Shown here: one piece after another, positions 41,349 through 50,600 of the stretch
Position numbering within the stretch: position 1 is the first letter of the stretch
How the letters are laid out: the number at the start of each line of letters is the position of its first letter
NCBI GenBank assembly: GCA_964036045.1
Contig: OZ038381.1
Coordinates: 69,192,242 to 69,256,241, forward strand
Length of the DNA: 64,000 nucleotides
DNA from: Eutreptiella sp. 'Long Island Sound 2002'
Taxonomy: Eukaryota > Euglenozoa > Euglenophyceae > Eutreptiales > Eutreptiaceae
Reading direction: 5' to 3'
Translations under genes and position numbers: made by a program
Notes under the pieces: model-generated
What the model saw: the letters and a program-made list of their open reading frames with translations, nothing else
Databases searched by the model: none
What the model was told of the DNA's origin: nothing

Positions 41349-44310
41349 CCAGGAGCGCGCGCTGTGGGGTTGGTGACGGGTCCCCATGCCCCATACCCCC
41401 GCACCCACAGCCAGTGGGTAGTGGGCCCCGGCTGCACGCCCGAACGGACGAGTGATCGGGGCTGGGAGAGCGCCCGACCCCAGATGCCCCACGCCCAGGC
41501 AAGAAGCGCCCCCCCCGGGCACCCTCATGCCGCCCCCACAGCGCGCAAAGCCAGCTCGCAAGAGCACGCGCTGTGGGGTTGGTGACGGGTCCCCACGCCC
41601 GCACCCCGCGCACCCACAGCCAGTGGGTAGTGGGCCCCGGCCGCACGCCCGAACGGACGAGAGGTCGGGGGTGGGAGAGCGCCCGTCCCCGGACGCCCCG
41701 AACCCAGGCAAGAGGCACCCCCCCCAAGCCTCCTCGTGCCGCCCCCACAGCGCGCAAAGCCAGCTCGCAAGAGCGCGCACTGTGGGGTTGGTGACAGGTC
41801 CGCACGCCCGCACCCCCCGCACCCACAGCCAGTGGGTAGGGGGCCCCGGCCGTACGCCCGAAAGGACAAGTGGTCGGGGTTGGGAGGGCGCCTGTCCCTG
41901 GACGCCCCACACCAAGGCAAGAGGCGCCCCCCCCGGGCACCCTCATGCCGCCCCCACAGCGCGCAAAGCCAGCTCGCAAGAGTGCGCGCTGTGGGGTTGG
42001 TGACGGGTCCCCATGCCCGCACCCCCCGCACCCACAGCCAGTGGGTAATGGGCCCCGGCCGCACGCCCGAACGACGAGTGGTCTAGGGCCGGAGAGCACC
42101 TGTCCCCGGACACCCCACACCCAGGCAAGAGGCGCCCCCCCCGGGCACCCTCATGCCGCCCCCACAGCACGCAAAGCCAGCTCAGAAGAGCGCGCGCCGT
42201 GGGATTGGTGACGGGTCCCCGTGCCTGCACCCCCCGCGTTCACAGCCAGTGGGTAGTGGGCCCCGGCCGCACGCCTGAACGAACGAGTGGTCGGGGGTGG
42301 GAGAGCGCCTGTCCCCGGACGCCCGACACCCAGGCAGGAGGCGCCCCCCCCGGGCACCCTCATGCCGCCCCCACAGCGCGCAAAGCCAGCTCGCAAGAGT
42401 GCGCGCTGTGGGGTTGGTGACGGGTCCCCATGCCCGCATCCCCCGTACCCACAGCCAGTGGGTAGTGGGCCCCGGCCGCACGCCCGAAAGGACGAGTGGT
42501 CGGGGTTGGGAGAGCGCCCGTCCCCGGACGCCCCACACCGAGGCAAGAGGCGCCCCCCCCGGGCATCCTCATGCCGCTTCCACAGCGCGCAAAGCCAGCT
42601 CGCAAGAGCGCGCGCTGTGGGGTTGGTGACGGGTCCCCGTGCCTGCACCCCCCGCAGCCACAGCCAGTGGGTAGTGGGCCCCGGCCGCACGCCTGAACGG
42701 ACGAGTGATCGGGGCTGGGAGAGCGCCCGACCCTGGACCCCCCACACCCAGGCAGGAGGCGCCCCCCCCAAGCCCTCATGCCGCCCCCACAGCGCGCAAA
42801 GCCAGCTCGCAAGAGCGCGCGCAATGGGGTTGGTGACGGGTCCCCATGCCTGCACCCCGCGCACCCACAGCCAGTGGGTAGTGGGCCCCGGCCGCACGCC
42901 CGAACGGACGAGAGGTCGGGGGTGGGAGAGCGCCCGTCCCCGGACGCCCCACACCCAGGCAAGAGGCACCCCCCCCAAGCCCTCTCGTGCCGCCCCCACA
43001 GCGCGCAAAGCCAGCTCGCAAGAGCGCGCACTGTGGGGTTGGTGACAGGTCCGCACGCCCGCACCCCCCGCACCCACAGCCAGTGGGTAGGGGGCCCCGG
43101 CCGTACGCCCGAAAGGACAAGTGGTCGGGGTTGGGAGGGCGCCTGTCCCTGGACGCCCCACACCAAGGCAAGAGGCGCCCCCCCCGGGCACCCTCGTGCC
43201 GCCCCCACAGCGCGCAAAGCCAGCTCGCAAGAGTGCGCGCTGTGGGGTTGGTGACGGGTCCCCATGCCCGCACCCCCCGCACCCACAGCCAGTGGGTAAT
43301 GGGCCCCGGCTGCACGCCCGAACGACGAGTGGTCTAGGGCCGGAGAGCACCTGTCCCCGGACACCCCACACCCAGGCAAGAGGCGCCCCCCCCGGGCACC
43401 CTCATGCCGCCCCCACAGCACGCAAAGCCAGCTCAGAAGAGCGCGCGCCGTGGGATTGGTGACGGGTCCCCGTGCCTGCACCCCCCGCATTCACAGCCAG
43501 TGGGTAGTGGGCCCCGGCCGCACGCCTGAACGAACGAGTGGTCGGGGGTGGGAGAGCGCCCGTCCCCGGACGCCCGACACCCAGGCAGGAGGCGCCCCCC
43601 CCGGGCACCCTCATGCCTCCCCCACAGCGCGCAAAGCCAGCTCGCAAGAGTGCGCGCTGTGGGGTTGGTGACGGGTCCCCATGCCCGCATCCCCCGTACC
43701 CACAGCCAGTGGGTAGTGGGCCCCGGCCGCACGCCCGAAAGGACGAGTGGTCGGGGTTGGGAGAGCGCCCGTCCCCGGACGCCCCACACCAAGGCAAGAG
43801 GCGCCCCCCCCGGGCATCCTCATGCCGCTTCCACAGCGCGCAAAGCCAGCTCGCAAGAGCGCGCGCTGTGGGGTTGGTGACGGGTCCCCGTGCCTGCACC
43901 CCCCGCAGCCACAGCCAGTGGGTAGTGGGCCCCGGCCGCACGCCTGAACGGACGAGTGATCGGGGCTGGGAGAGCGCCCGACCCTGGACCCCCCACACCC
44001 AGGCAGGAGGCGCCCCCCCCAAGCCCTCATGCCGCCCCCACAGCGCGCAAAGCCAGCTCGCAAGAGCGCGCGCAATGAGGTTGGTGACGGGTCCCCATGC
44101 CTGCACCCCCCGCACCGACAGCCAGTGGGTAGTGGGCCCCGGCCGCACCCCCGAAAGGACGAGTGGTCGGGGGTGGGAGAGCACCCGACCCCGGACGCCC
44201 CACACCCAGGCAGGAGGCGCCCCCCTCGGGCACCCTCATGCCACCCCCACAGCGCGCAAAGCCGGCTCGCCAGAGCGCGCGCGGTGCGGTTGTTGACGGG
44301 TCCCCACGCC
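41349..44310 (+). repeat. GC-rich tandem array, ~209-bp unit with 1,251-bp higher-order repeat
   Basis: CACAGCCAGTGGGTAGTGGG recurs about every 209 bases (about 14 units). The stretch from about 41,460 to 42,710 repeats at about 42,710 to 43,960 with an offset near 1,251 bp (six units) and very few differences. That indicates recent unequal exchange or block duplication. Long open frames on both strands follow from the composition and are not genes. Confidence 0.92.
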
Positions 44311-45195
44311 CGCACCCACCCCACAGGGAGCGCGCAGCTTCAAGCCAGGTAGGGGGAAACGGGACCGGGCCGCCCCCCCCCCGAGCAAGCCAAACGGAGC
44401 ACGGGACCGAGGCCGGACACGCGGAGGGGCACGGACCGAGTGGAACGGCCCTACCAGCGCCCAGCACCGGGACCGCGCGAGGTGCGCGCGCCACACCAAC
44501 CCGGGGGGGGGGAGGGACGCCGTGAGAGCGCGAGCGCACACACACGCAAAGGACACGCGGGGAAAACCAGAAGGGCAACCGGACCGAGCCCGCGGAACGC
44601 ACAGACCGCATGGAATGGCGTACCAGCGAGCGGAGATAAGGGACACCCAGACAGGACGGCCCGCCACACACAGCGCAGGACACGCGGGGCGGGCAGGGGG
44701 AAACAGGGAAGACACAACACCCAACACCGGCCCCAACTTCCCGAATCGGCCGCGAGCGCCGCACACACACGACCAGGGCACTGCACCTCCCAAGTCAGTA
44801 GTGGCGCATGGCGCCACGCACCAGCCCCAGGGCTAGGCAGCCTCCGCGCCAGCCCACAGGGGTCCCACTGGCGACAAACCAGTAGCACGGGCCCGGCAGC
44901 GCCGGCACCCCGGGCGAGCACGCATTAGGGGGGCGACGCGGTGGGTAAGCGCCTGCAGCCACGGCTCCGAATTGACGCACTGACCGGGGAGTGGCGAAAA
45001 GGGGAAGCCGGGGAGGGACGGGGCTCCGAGCCCTGTGAACCCGGGGGACTCCACCACCAGGCAGGAGTTGCGTCTTGGAGGGCCCCGCACTAGGACCCGG
45101 TGGGGAGGATATCACCTGGCTCGACCAGGTGGCCCCCCGGGGCCGAAAGGCGTCTAGTACCTGCAAAATAAAACCTCAAACTTCAAACCTCAAAC
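44310..45195 (+). repeat. Tail module of composite retroposon (copy 2)
   Basis: Unique GC-rich sequence collinear with 63,030-63,862 (for example GAACGCACAGACCGCATGG at about 44,595 and about 63,330, and GGGGCCGAAAGGCGTCTAGT near both ends). It ends with the A-rich 7-bp-repeat tail. The two tails differ by a few percent and by a ~45-bp segment (45,085-45,130) missing from the other copy. Confidence 0.85.
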
Positions 45196-45207
45196 CTTTG
45201 CAGCAAA
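45196..45207 (+). repeat. Right 12-bp target site duplication
   Basis: CTTTGCAGCAAA, identical to 41,337-41,348. Confidence 0.85.
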
Positions 45208-45839
45208 GCGTTCTTAGCTTAAAATGATGTCTAGAAAGGAGCGCAAAAAGCGCACGCCAGAATGAGAAACGGGTGAGACACACATGTGATACACACTCTT
45301 GAAAATTGGGATACACACATGATACACACACCCAAGAGTTACAGATACACAACTTTCAGTTTTTGGGATACATTTATCTCCAGGACTGCACGGGGCTTCA
45401 TGGCTGCCTGAGCTAGATGAGACAATGCAATGGCAAAAGCTGGGCTGCAGAGGAACTTCAGGCAGGGCACATTTTGAGGAAAACACGCCCTGCAGAAAAA
45501 GCCCTGCAGAACAAACACAGACACTTTGCCTCGAGAACATCGCGAGTAAAGTACAATATCGCATGTGGTGGTCCGGTAGTTGGCACCACGCTCTGAGGGG
45601 CCAGAATCCAGGCAGACACAACACTGCTGTTTGAGCGGTGGAAATTGACAACAGCACGAACTGGGTACGTGTCAATATCATCGACATTCATGGGTGAAAT
45701 TGAGAAAAACTAAGTTAGTTACGGTAAGCTTATTCTGAGACCATAAGATGCAGCGGGAACTGCCTAGCCGGTAGGCATCCCCGTGTGCTACTGGAGCACA
45801 GAAAAGACTGAGGGTTCAAAAGGATCAGCAGATTCCATT
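45208..45839. other. Flank with GATACACACA repeats, no gene
   Basis: GATACACACA-type words at 45,280-45,365 resemble those at 41,140-41,165, so the retroposon may have split a related repeat. No coding signal is seen. Confidence 0.4.
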
Positions 45840-46160
45840 TCAAGCGGAATCACAAAGTGCTGCAGGGTCTAGTTTATGTCTTTCGGTTGCAAAGGACACC
45901 TCCTCAATGGACACCTCAAATGACATCTCCTCGCGTCCATCGGCGTCATAAACCAGACACCAAGAGTCATCGTGGAGTACACACGTGCCTGCAGTAGGGC
46001 CCCCTTCCAAAAGCCGGCTGGGCCGCCGTTCCCTGGCGCTCCTCTTGTCCTGCACCCGGCCGCCTAACACCTCTCCAATCAGGGGCGTAGATGGTGATGG
46101 CAACTTGGCGAGCTGAGCATCGAACCTACGTTGTGAAGCGGTATGGGGTGCTTCACCCAT
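45840..46160 (-). CDS. Hypothetical 106-codon ORF
   Basis: The frame has a balanced composition and secondary-structure-like alternation (TCVLHDDSWCLVYDADGREE, MSFEVSIEEVSFATERH), unlike the compositional ORFs elsewhere. I recognise no family. It ends at the boundary of the hairpin-dense duplication, so it could be a cut-off terminal exon. The start codon choice is uncertain. It is weakly supported as a gene. Confidence 0.25.
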   Translation of the reverse strand: MGEAPHTASQRRFDAQLAKLPSPSTPLIGEVLGGRVQDKRSARERRPSRLLEGGPTAGTCVLHDDSWCLVYDADGREEMSFEVSIEEVSFATERHKLDPAALCDSA

Positions 46161-47056
46161 ACCCGCTGCCCAGCCTGTGGCGCTCTTCGCCAGGCCAGAT
46201 CAGGAATTTTCCTGTGGATGCTACGGCATCCTGATTTCTGTGGGATTTCTGTAAAATACCCCAGAAATCGTCATTTTACGTCTTTTCTGGACTGGCGACA
46301 ACAGTCGTCGCCTGCGCGACGCAGCTCCAGATCGAGAATTAAACTCTCGATTTCTAAAGATTTTAGGCAATTTTATTATTGTTTTATCGTTTTTAGGAAT
46401 AAGAGATTATAGCGTGACCTTTTTCGCGGCGTTCCGCGAAGGTCCATTTTTGCGAAAAGTGGCGCGTTCACGCATTTTTCAAAAAATGCTGAGGCGATTC
46501 CAGGAATCGCCCAGACGCCTATGGCGTAGCCCAACAGTGGGCCTTTTCATATGTAGGCTGAATTGGCACCGAAACGCGTCGCGTCGCTTACGCTACGCGT
46601 TGGGGGGAGACGCGCAAAATGAGTGTTTTTGACTCAAAAATCACTTTATTTTGTTGTTTTTCGCCCAAAAACCACTGGTTGGCCCAGTTTGGGCAGGATC
46701 TCAGTGGAGATCCTGATGGCGACGCCTCGTAGCCGTCAGATTTTCTGATGGCGGCGACGCCGTCGCCTTCATTTCGTCTTCTTTTTTATGCTATTTTATA
46801 GTATAGAATTGTTACTCATACATTGTACATGTCAACGCATTTATTTTGCATATTTAGTTTACATATACCTTCTCTTTGTCCATAGACGCCAGATTGTGTC
46901 CGCAGATGCTCCCCATGGGGTGAGCAAGGATTCCAAGACCATTTACGCAACTCCAATGGTATCGAAGTTTGGAATGGACTTCATGTAGTACTTGGAGAGG
47001 TTGGGGTGATGGGTTGAAGGATTTTCAATTTTTCAATTTCAATTTCGATTTTCGAC
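46152..47056 (+). repeat. Hairpin-dense unit, first copy
   Basis: About 900 bp repeated once downstream. In its first 600 bases at least a dozen short perfect inverted repeats follow one another: CAGGAA/TTCCTG, GGATGC/GCATCC, GATTTCTG/CAGAAATC, ATCGAGA/TCTCGAT, TTCGCGG/CCGCGAA, GCATTTTT/AAAAATGC, GGCGATTCC/GGAATCGCC, AGGATCTC/GAGATCCT and others. The last 150 bases are AT-rich with a TTTGTCCATAG acceptor-like site, then an open stretch ending in a stop at the unit's end (QIVSADAPHGVSKDSKTIYA). Confidence 0.9.
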
Positions 47057-47955
47057 CCATACCCGCTGCCCAGCCTGTGGCGCTCTTCGCCAGGCCAGAT
47101 CAGGAATTTTCCTGTGGATGCTACGGCATCCTGATTTCTGTGGGATTTCTGTAGAATACCCCAGAAATCGTCATTTTACGTCTTTTCTGGACTGGCGACG
47201 ACAGTCGTCGCCTGCGCGACGCAGCTCCAGATCGAGAATTAAACTCTCGATTTCTAAAGATTTTAGGCAATTTCATTATTGTTTTATCGTTTTTAGGAAT
47301 AAAAGATTATAGCGTGACCTTTTTCGCGGCGTTCCGCGAAGGTCCATTTTTGCGAAAAGTGGCGCGTTCACGCATTTTTCAAAAAATGCTGAGGCGATTC
47401 CAGGAATCGCCCAGACGCCTATGGCGTAGCCCAACAGTGGGCCTTTTCATATGTAGGTTGAATTGGCACCGAAACGCGTCGCGTCGCTTACGCTACGCGT
47501 TGGGGGGAAGACGCGCAAAATGAGTGTTTTTGACTCAAAAATCACTTTATTTTGTTGTTTTTCGCCCAAAAACCACTGGTTGGCCCAGTTTGGGCAGGAT
47601 CTCAGTGGAGATCCTGATGGCGACGCCTCGTAGCCGTCAGATTTTCTGATGGCGGCGACGCCGTCGCCTTCATTTCGTCTTCTTTTTTATGCTATTTTAT
47701 AGTATAGAATTGTTACTCATACATTGTACATGTCAACGCATTTATTTTGCATATTTATTTTACATATACCTTCTCTTTGTCCATAGATGCCAGATTGTGT
47801 CCGCGGACGCTCCCCATGGGGTGAGCAAGGATTCCAAGACCATTTACGCAACTCCAATGGTATCGAAGTTTGGAATTGACTTCATGTAGTACTTGGAGAG
47901 GTTGGGGTGATGGGTTGAAGGATTTTCAATTTTTCAATTTCAATTTCGATTTTTC
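47057..47955 (+). repeat. Hairpin-dense unit, second copy
   Basis: Tandem copy of 46,152-47,056 (offset 900-901), with only scattered substitutions. The short hairpins are kept. At 47,196-47,214 a base difference even lengthens one (GGCGACGA/TCGTCGCC, versus six paired bases in the first copy). Confidence 0.92.
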
Positions 47956-48146
47956 TGTGGACGCACGGACATCACCCCCACCGAAAATGCTTCAGTTGGA
48001 GGGGGAAGAGGGTACGGGCTAGCGAACCTACATCGGAGGAGGAAGAGGGTAAGGGCCAACACAGGCAGACTCTCTTCAGAATGAAGGTAGAGTAAGATGA
48101 TCAAAGTGCTTGTACGGCACCTCTTCACGCAAGAACCACAGGCGGA

Positions 48147-50187
48147 GCACCCGTGCCCCCCACGTTATACAATCCAGTATTCCAGGTGGGCATCTACTGA
48201 ACCAATATGTTGGTGTGCGCTCTGTAATTCTTTTATGAGGCTGGTGCATGCATTCCGCCCCCTCGGTGGACACCCCAACCAGATTTCCTGAGTGCAGAAT
48301 GCGTGGGGTTTGATGAAATAGGAAAATGTGCAGTCCTGGTCCATATCAACGGGCGCTGAGACCCACCAGGCCATGTAATTGATGAGCCTCTAGAGCATAG
48401 GAGTCTCTCATTGACACTGCTTCGGGCTTCCAGTACAAAAATTGTTGTCCCAGGAGGTGCATCAGTCTGATATACCTCTGAATCGGATCAGGCAGAGGAC
48501 ATCCATTGTTCAACAGTGGGTGTGCAATGCACATCCCGTCAGGATCCTTACCGAACTTGGGGATAATATTTGCCAGTTTTTCCCAGAAGCTATTAAGGAA
48601 CAGTACCCTTTTCGCCTCTTTACAGTCGAACTTGAAGTCCCCACGGCATCCTCTTTTGGGTTGTTGAATTGCCTCAGCCTCAGGTTCATAATATTTTTGA
48701 GACTTGTCCGACACGTTAGAGACTGAACGGTAGAGAGAGACCAGATTCTGCACATAGTGGTTTGCGAGGTTCTTCTTTGTGTATAGATAAGGGGCATGTA
48801 CAATTGGGTGGGTCAACACGTTTGCCCATAGGTGCCGTGCATCCCAACCTATGTCATTTTCATGCTTGAAAAGACGAAGTACTTCTGAGACGGGGCTCAT
48901 TGCAATCCAGTCGGCTAACGTGCGCAATTCGGCGCCGGTGAAGGTTGGTAGCACGAATTCCTCCTTTCCTGCTGTGCAAAAAGGGCAGCAGTCCTTGCAT
49001 TGTGGACCGTGAGTCCCCAGAAATGTGTTCAACTGCCCCAAATCTGGGTATGTCTTTAATCGAAGCGGTTTCCCATTTACACCGCGTGTCAGGGCTTTCT
49101 CTATGGCAGGCACCATTGTGTGCGTATTGAGAAGACCCTTGAGTTGATGCCCATCATCTGGCCCCACATAGCATGCAATTGCAAGTTGCATGATTGTCTG
49201 ATGCGGACTTTTGGCCTCAGGTAAACTGAAGACCAAGACGGGGGACTTCAAGTCACGGTCTCCGTAAAGGTTGGAGGCATCCACGAAAAGTAATAGTGAG
49301 GGTGAGTAATCACCCTCATGCATGCATTCATCTCGTTCAGCAAGGTACAAATACATGTCCAGTGCCTGAAACGGGCTCATTGCTGCCCCCTGTGGCGTCG
49401 TCGTAATGCCACAGCCCTCCAGCAATTCTTTATCCAAGTCACTAACTTTGTTCCGCCAGCAATTCATGCGCTCCCGGGCCTCAATATGTGCGTTTCCTGT
49501 GGCTTTTGTGTGAACGCGTGACTTGAGAGTGTTGATAACGTGCTGCCGACTCGCCGGTCTTGCACGCTTCCCATTTTGCACAGGATGATACCTGCATCGC
49601 ATCGTTGGAGGCTGCTTGGTTGGTGGCGTGGGGCGCAGAACCCCACAGTTATCGGCAGGACCTTGCTTTAATTGTTCGTGTGCCTGCTCAAAACGCAGTT
49701 TCCGCATGCGTTTGCCAGAGGGTGTTAATGCATCATAGCTCTTCCTGGGCCGGCCAGCTGTCATCATAGAGCAAAAAATAAGAAGAATTCAGAAAGACCC
49801 TCTGATATGGCCCTTCATGAAAGCTAGAAGGAATGTAACAGCAATTTTGCATAAACATGTTGAAAGTTGAAAGTGTGTAATACCAGCGAGTCATCAGCAC
49901 AAACAGACACCCTCTTGTCGGTCATTCAAACAAAAGCCGAGGAGATTGCACCGGTACAGCATGTACATCCACAATTGGATGAACTCGTTGCGCTGATGCA
50001 GCAATCAACCCGTTTCAGGCACTGTATTTGTACCTTGCTCAAAGAAATGAATGCATGCATGAGGGTGATTACTCACCCTCACTGGTACCAGCCTGACAAA
50101 AGAATTACAGAGCGCACACCAATATATTGGTTCAGTAGGTGCCCACTTTGAATACTAAATTGTATAACGTGGGGAGCACAGGAGTGC
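48147..50187 (-). mobile_element. DNA transposon with ~100-bp TIRs
   Basis: About 100 bp at 48,147-48,246 and 50,087-50,187 are inverted repeats of each other with moderate divergence. Each outer end contains CCCACGTTATACAAT, and each inner part contains CTACTGAACCAATAT and GCGCTCTGTAATTCTTTT. The minus-strand gene 49,767-48,346 lies between. Target duplication is not clear: the ends read GCACCCGTGC... and GCACTCCTGTGC... inward. Confidence 0.7.
48346..49767 (-). CDS. Transposase-like protein of the 2-kb TIR element
   Basis: ATG at 49,767, 473 codons, uninterrupted. The N-terminus MMTAGRPRKSYDALTPSGKR resembles starts of many eukaryotic transposon proteins. The centre has LLLFVDASNLYGDRDLKSP (an Asp-rich core strand), IMQLAIACYVGPDDGHQLKG, then LKTYPDLGQLNTFLGTHG and QCKDCCPFCTAGKEEF. 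The last block is a Cys cluster after a Leu-Gly motif, a pattern seen in several poorly described transposase families. The C-terminal part is helical. The protein ends shortly before the left TIR, and an alternative frame (MAWWVSAPVDMDQDCTF) continues, so the C-terminus may be truncated. Role inferred from position between TIRs. Superfamily not determined. Confidence 0.6.
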   Translation of the reverse strand: MMTAGRPRKSYDALTPSGKRMRKLRFEQAHEQLKQGPADNCGVLRPTPPTKQPPTMRCRYHPVQNGKRARPASRQHVINTLKSRVHTKATGNAHIEARERMNCWRNKVSDLDKELLEGCGITTTPQGAAMSPFQALDMYLYLAERDECMHEGDYSPSLLLFVDASNLYGDRDLKSPVLVFSLPEAKSPHQTIMQLAIACYVGPDDGHQLKGLLNTHTMVPAIEKALTRGVNGKPLRLKTYPDLGQLNTFLGTHGPQCKDCCPFCTAGKEEFVLPTFTGAELRTLADWIAMSPVSEVLRLFKHENDIGWDARHLWANVLTHPIVHAPYLYTKKNLANHYVQNLVSLYRSVSNVSDKSQKYYEPEAEAIQQPKRGCRGDFKFDCKEAKRVLFLNSFWEKLANIIPKFGKDPDGMCIAHPLLNNGCPLPDPIQRYIRLMHLLGQQFLYWKPEAVSMRDSYALEAHQLHGLVGLSAR

Positions 50188-50600
50188 AAAAAAATTGTAA
50201 GTTTGTGCAATTTTGTATTGCGGTAAATGCTTAAAAAAATTGTCTTTTTTTTGCAATAAACGCGATTACAAAGGAATCGTAGGTCGTGAGGATGGTAGGG
50301 GTGGCTTGAGGGGGGGGGGTCTACACACCATTACTATTACAGTGAACCCGTCATCGCAAGCAGCGTGTTGCACTTCATGGGGTACATCATAGGACTCATC
50401 ATAGGATCTGCTGTCCGCTGCCCCTTTGAAGGCGGGCTGTCATGCCACTCGCTTGTTGTGAAAGCCCGCGGTGAAGAATTGCTGAAGTGGGATCTCCGAT
50501 GGGTTTGCCAGCCTGTGCCAAGGTAAATGCAAGCTGAGCTGCTGGTCCATCCGCCAAGCTGACGGACGAGGCAAAATGTCACGGCCATTGCTGAGATATT
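50188..50600. other. No gene; short AT-rich then repeat B
   Basis: A TTTTTTTGCAATAAA stretch and a G10 run precede the first repeat-B-like sequence (about 50,390 on). Confidence 0.3.

Larger units (their letters stand above)
41349..45195 (+). mobile_element. Composite VNTR retroposon, 5'-truncated copy
   Basis: 3.85 kb between perfect 12-bp direct repeats. It starts inside a tandem-array unit (GGAGCGCGCGCTGTGGGG). It continues through about 14 units and an ~880-bp unique tail, and ends in an A-rich run with 7-bp repeats (ACCTCAA, ACTTCAA, ACCTCAA). An arbitrary 5' start, a repeated 3' tail and a target duplication are the hallmarks of target-primed reverse transcription. No RT or endonuclease is encoded, so it would depend on a LINE. 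The 52.3-63.9 kb copy shows the missing head. Confidence 0.8.

Noticed and set aside
45760-45832. Possible tRNA (TGCCTAGCCGGTAGGCA arm, GTGTGCTACTGGAGCACA arm, GAGGGTTCAAAAGGATC arm)
   Set aside because: No acceptor pairing, the anticodon loop lacks the invariant U33, and the T arm is imperfect. At best it is a tRNA-like relic.
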